Source: Guadua angustifolia
Taxonomy: Eukaryota > Streptophyta > Magnoliopsida > Poales > Poaceae
Reading direction: 5' to 3'
NCBI GenBank assembly: GCA_036346375.1
Contig: CM070515.1
Coordinates: 21,226,423 to 21,290,422 of the forward strand
DNA length: 64,000 bases
The notes under the pieces are model-generated. The model saw nothing but the letters and a program-made list of their open reading frames with translations. It searched no databases and was not told the origin of the DNA. Below are positions 61,167 to 64,000 of this stretch, one piece after another. Each line of letters begins with the position of its first letter. The stretch's first letter is position 1. A program made the translations under genes and the position numbers.

Positions 61167-62541
61167 ATGGGTGCAAAGAAACTATACATTGAATACTATA
61201 ATAGCTATTGTAATTACTTGCCGATGAGAAGGGCTATTATCAACATTGCAATATGCGTTGCTCTATCTTGGTATAAACTTCAGTTAATTAGATCTGAGAA
61301 GAGACGTGTGACCTATGGTCCTATGTTGCCGAGAGACGTGTTGAGAGCTACACATTTGAACCGTTTGTACAATGGCACTGAAGCTCACTGGCTTAGTGAG
61401 TTGCGCATGTGAAAATGTGTTTTCCATAGGTTGTGCTCTCATCTAAGAAATCATGGGCTGCTACTGGACACACTCAATGATAGTATTGAAGAACAAGTTG
61501 TGATGTTCATGCATGTTGTTGGTCATAGATGGACTAATAGAACAACTGGTTTTGAGTTTAACCGCTCTAGGGAGACAGTCCATAGGTACTTCCATGCCGT
61601 CTTAGATGCTCTATGTGTTATGTCGCGTGACATCATTCTCTTGAGAACCACGGAGACACATTCGAAGATAACAACTAGTCCAGGCAGATTTCACCCATAC
61701 TTCGAGGTAACATGACACCATAATATGCTAATGGCAATATATCCTTATGTGAATCTAAAAGATAACTAACCGTATGTCATGTCTTCTTTCATAGAAATGC
61801 ATAGGAGCTTTGGATGGTACGCACATTCCAGCAATGGTTCCTATGCAAATGCAGGATAGGTTTAGGGTAGGAAACTCTATCAGACACAAAATGTGCTAGT
61901 CATCGACTTTGACCTAAGGTTTACATATGTCTTAGCTGGATGGGAAGGATCGACCCATGATTCCTATGTGCTCCAAGATGCACTATCCCACCAAATGGCC
62001 TAAAAATCCTCAAGGTACTATTACTACCTATCAGACACATGAAAATAAGGTTTTCGTGCGATTAGAGAGCTAATTGTCATTCCCTAATCATGTAGGCCAC
62101 TACTACCTAGCTGATGCTGGTTATGCAACAAGGTGTGGTATATTACCCCCATATCGTGGTGTTCGGTACCATCTTAAAGAGTTCTAAGGAGCTCGAGAGC
62201 CTGAGAACCCTAAAGAATTGTTCAACCACCGTCATTCTTCCCTTAGAACTACCATTGAAAGGGCATTTGGTACACTTAAGAATAGGTTTAAGATCTCAAC
62301 ATCTCAGCCCTTTTTCCCTTTGAAAACCCAAGTGAAGATAGTGATTGCTTGTTGTACAGTGCACAACTTCATCATAGATGACGGCCCTGATGAATATGTG
62401 TATGATGACCTCACTTGGTACCAAAATCTTCCAAGAAGCAAACGTACCCATGTGGACTTGCAAAAAGACAACCAAATATGGGCTGTCAAAAGGGATGAGC
62501 TAGCACAAAAAATGTGGGATGATAAATTAGCTGACTTATGA
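61167..62541 (+). pseudogene. PIF/Harbinger DDE transposase, broken
   Basis: Exons 61167-61706, 61795-62014 and 62096-62541, with gtaaca/atag and gtacta/gtag introns. The nuclease triad is recognisable: Asp in GALDGTHI (about 61810), Asp in YYLADAGY (about 62115), Glu in TTIERAFGTLKNRF (about 62260). Breaks: TGA at 61410-61412, a one-base frameshift near 61868, another near 61989, and a TAA at 62186-62188 between the second Asp and the Glu. The C-terminus ending at 62541 is normal for the family. This protein pairs with the Myb-like ORF to cut at TTA/TAA targets (family knowledge); this copy cannot make it. Confidence 0.88.
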
Positions 62542-62740
62542 CTTGTACGTGTGATGCCGATGAGTTTTATGTGTTGTATTTGAAGTTCGTGGTCGCTGAA
62601 CCTAATAATTGTTTGTGAGACGATTCTTATATGTTGTGTGTTCCATATATGTATGCCATGGAATTTATTGAGTGCTGAAATTTATTCCCATACATCTATG
62701 GCATTAGTCCAGCAATTCTTTGCATTTGTTATGGTCAGAT

Positions 62741-63532
62741 ATGGGTAAAGGAAAGGAGAAGGTTGATACTGATGAGCCGTCTAGGGAAAGGACCATTTCA
62801 TGGGATGATGGCCAAACCAAGTTTATGCTTGATTGGTTCGTTGAGTTTTCGAAGGACCAACATGCTGGCTTCAAGATTAAAAAGCAACATCACTTGTCGT
62901 GTGCTACTGCATTGAATGAGAAATTCGGTATGGGGGTCACTAGTGCGCAGGTTAATCGTCATTTCAGGCACTATAAGGAGAATTGGAAATATGTTGCTAT
63001 TGCTTTAAGCAAGAGTGGCAATGCATTTGACCCAACTAGATGCTTGGTGACAATATCTGAATCGGAGAAGGCTACATTGACGGTATGTTACATATGTCAC
63101 CATATTGTTGGTATATGGTAACATCTTAAAGCCAAGTACTCCTATCTTGATTTGCAGGATAGGGCTAGGCGTCTCCTCTGTAAACCCATTAAGTTTTTCC
63201 ATGAGATGCAGGAGTTGTTCATGGGCACCAATGCCGATGGCTCTTTAGCTATGGATGCATCGTCTTGCATGCTTGCAAACCCTGAGTTTGATGAGGATAT
63301 GCACGGATATGATGATATGTCCTTACATGCTGAATTTGTGGATTGTGCAGCTGATGACTCAGACACTTTGCCATCTCCAATGGGTACTGCAACTAGCAAT
63401 GGACCAGGTGTCCAGAATACCTCACCAGGTCTACAAAATTCCTCACCAGTTTCTGGAGTGAAGCGAAAGAGGCTCGGGAAGTCACCGCTAAGAGGCAACC
63501 GGCCAAAGAGCCAAGATGTCCAAGACAAATGA
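62741..63532 (+). CDS. PIF/Harbinger Myb/SANT-like (trihelix) ORF
   Basis: Exons 62741-63082 and 63158-63532, joined by a gtatgt/ttgcag intron, give 238 codons. The ATG at 62741 (MGKGKEKVDTDEP) starts the conserved part. A Myb/SANT-type DNA-binding region spans about residues 20-100 (WDDGQTKFMLDWF...HFRHYKENW), followed by an acidic middle region and a basic 'KRKRLGKSPL' tail that may be a nuclear signal. After TGA at 63530 the same frame reads further stops and then a recognisable family tail ('PLWERIEAMTIATEDKLM') to 63793, so the natural C-terminus is probably lost here. In PIF elements this protein recruits the transposase to the termini (family knowledge). Confidence 0.75.
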
Positions 63533-64000
63533 CGATATCAATAAACTTTGAAGGCACTTTAGGAATCCTCGATAAAACAAAGACCTCCACCACCCCCACA
63601 GATTACTGACCCACATGCTCCATTGTGGGAGAGGATTGAAGCCATGACAATAGCAACCGAGGACAAGCTTATGGTAGGTATGCACCTCTCACGCAATGAG
63701 AATAAAAGATTGCGTGGTTTCTTATGTAGTGCAAGTGACAAGACCTTAGACACCTGGGTGTACAAATTCCTGACTACTGATGGTAAGATGTAAGACATGC
63801 TATGTCATGACCTTTTGGGTGTGGTAGGTGATGATGCTGAACTGACCTTTTGGGTGCGGGAAGTCTATGTTATGGCCTTTTTGGGTGCATATGGCCTGTG
63901 TGTAACGGTTGATGTAAGGACTTGTAATGGACCTTTGTGTAATGGACTTGTGCTATGTGTAATTTGTTAGGACTAGTATGACCTAATTTTAATATCTGCT
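63533..64000 (+). other. Decayed C-terminal tail of the Myb-like ORF and element 3' region
   Basis: From about 63590 to 63793 the frame of the Myb-like ORF is open again and resembles the family's C-terminus; stops at 63530-63568 cut it off. The rest is non-coding with repeated 'gaccttttgggtg' blocks (near 63809, 63844 and 63871). Confidence 0.55.

Larger units (their letters stand above)
59910..64000 (+). mobile_element. PIF/Harbinger element, right end outside the window
   Basis: Starts GGGCCTGTTTGGTTCTCTGCC after a TTA target at 59907-59909. It carries both genes typical of PIF/Harbinger elements, a DDE transposase (61167-62541) and a Myb/SANT-like DNA-binding ORF (62741 onward), in the same direction. 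The other terminus and TSD should lie beyond 64000. Confidence 0.85.

Overview
This is nuclear DNA of a grass, probably a panicoid. The evidence is intron-bearing plant genes with GC-rich coding exons, canonical plant splice sites, and grass-type transposons (Sirevirus/Copia, Gypsy with long LTRs, CACTA with a Ulp1 protease, PIF/Harbinger, Tourist-like MITEs). The species assignment is inference. No tRNA, rRNA, CRISPR or bacterial feature was seen.

Layout. 1-6 kb: 3' part of a FAR1/FHY3-type (MULE-derived) gene with one frameshift, then on the other strand the last three exons of a BIG BROTHER-like RING-H2 E3 ligase with no 5' end. 6-15 kb: the only clearly functional genes, two convergent PMEI-pectin methylesterases. 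PME1 (+) has three exons and 605 codons for an anchored protein. PME2 (-) has two exons and 557 codons, a signal peptide and a 3.3-kb intron. The PME2 promoter is cut short by a retroelement 79 bp above its TATA box. 15-18.7 kb: a small Copia-like element holding a Sirevirus-like solo LTR, which holds a Gypsy solo LTR. 19.5-31 kb: CACTA-type debris, including an XH-domain (FDM/IDN2 family, RNA-directed DNA methylation) gene fragment, a fold-back MITE, an orphan exon, and a decayed CACTA-associated gene ending in a Ulp1-like protease. 31.3-59.4 kb: a 5'-truncated Sirevirus on the minus strand, split by a nest of younger elements. 59.4-64 kb: a Tourist-like MITE and a PIF/Harbinger element with a broken transposase and a largely intact Myb/trihelix ORF.

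The 31-59 kb nest can be ordered from target-site duplications (TSDs) read directly from the sequence: Sirevirus (-) contains a 955-bp Gypsy solo LTR (TSD atatg) and a 4.65-kb long Gypsy LTR (-, TSD tttta). The latter contains a 14.7-kb non-autonomous Gypsy element (+, TSD acaac, two 902-bp LTRs). That element contains a second long LTR (-, TSD caatc). Inside the 14.7-kb element a unit of about 6 kb is tandemly duplicated with a 362-bp LTR stub between the copies.

I found no convincing new biochemical system. The most interesting items are the tandem duplication inside a gag-protease-only retroelement, copy differences that cluster at CG-containing sites (possible base-calling artefact at methylated DNA), and a silencing-pathway gene fragment captured in transposon debris.
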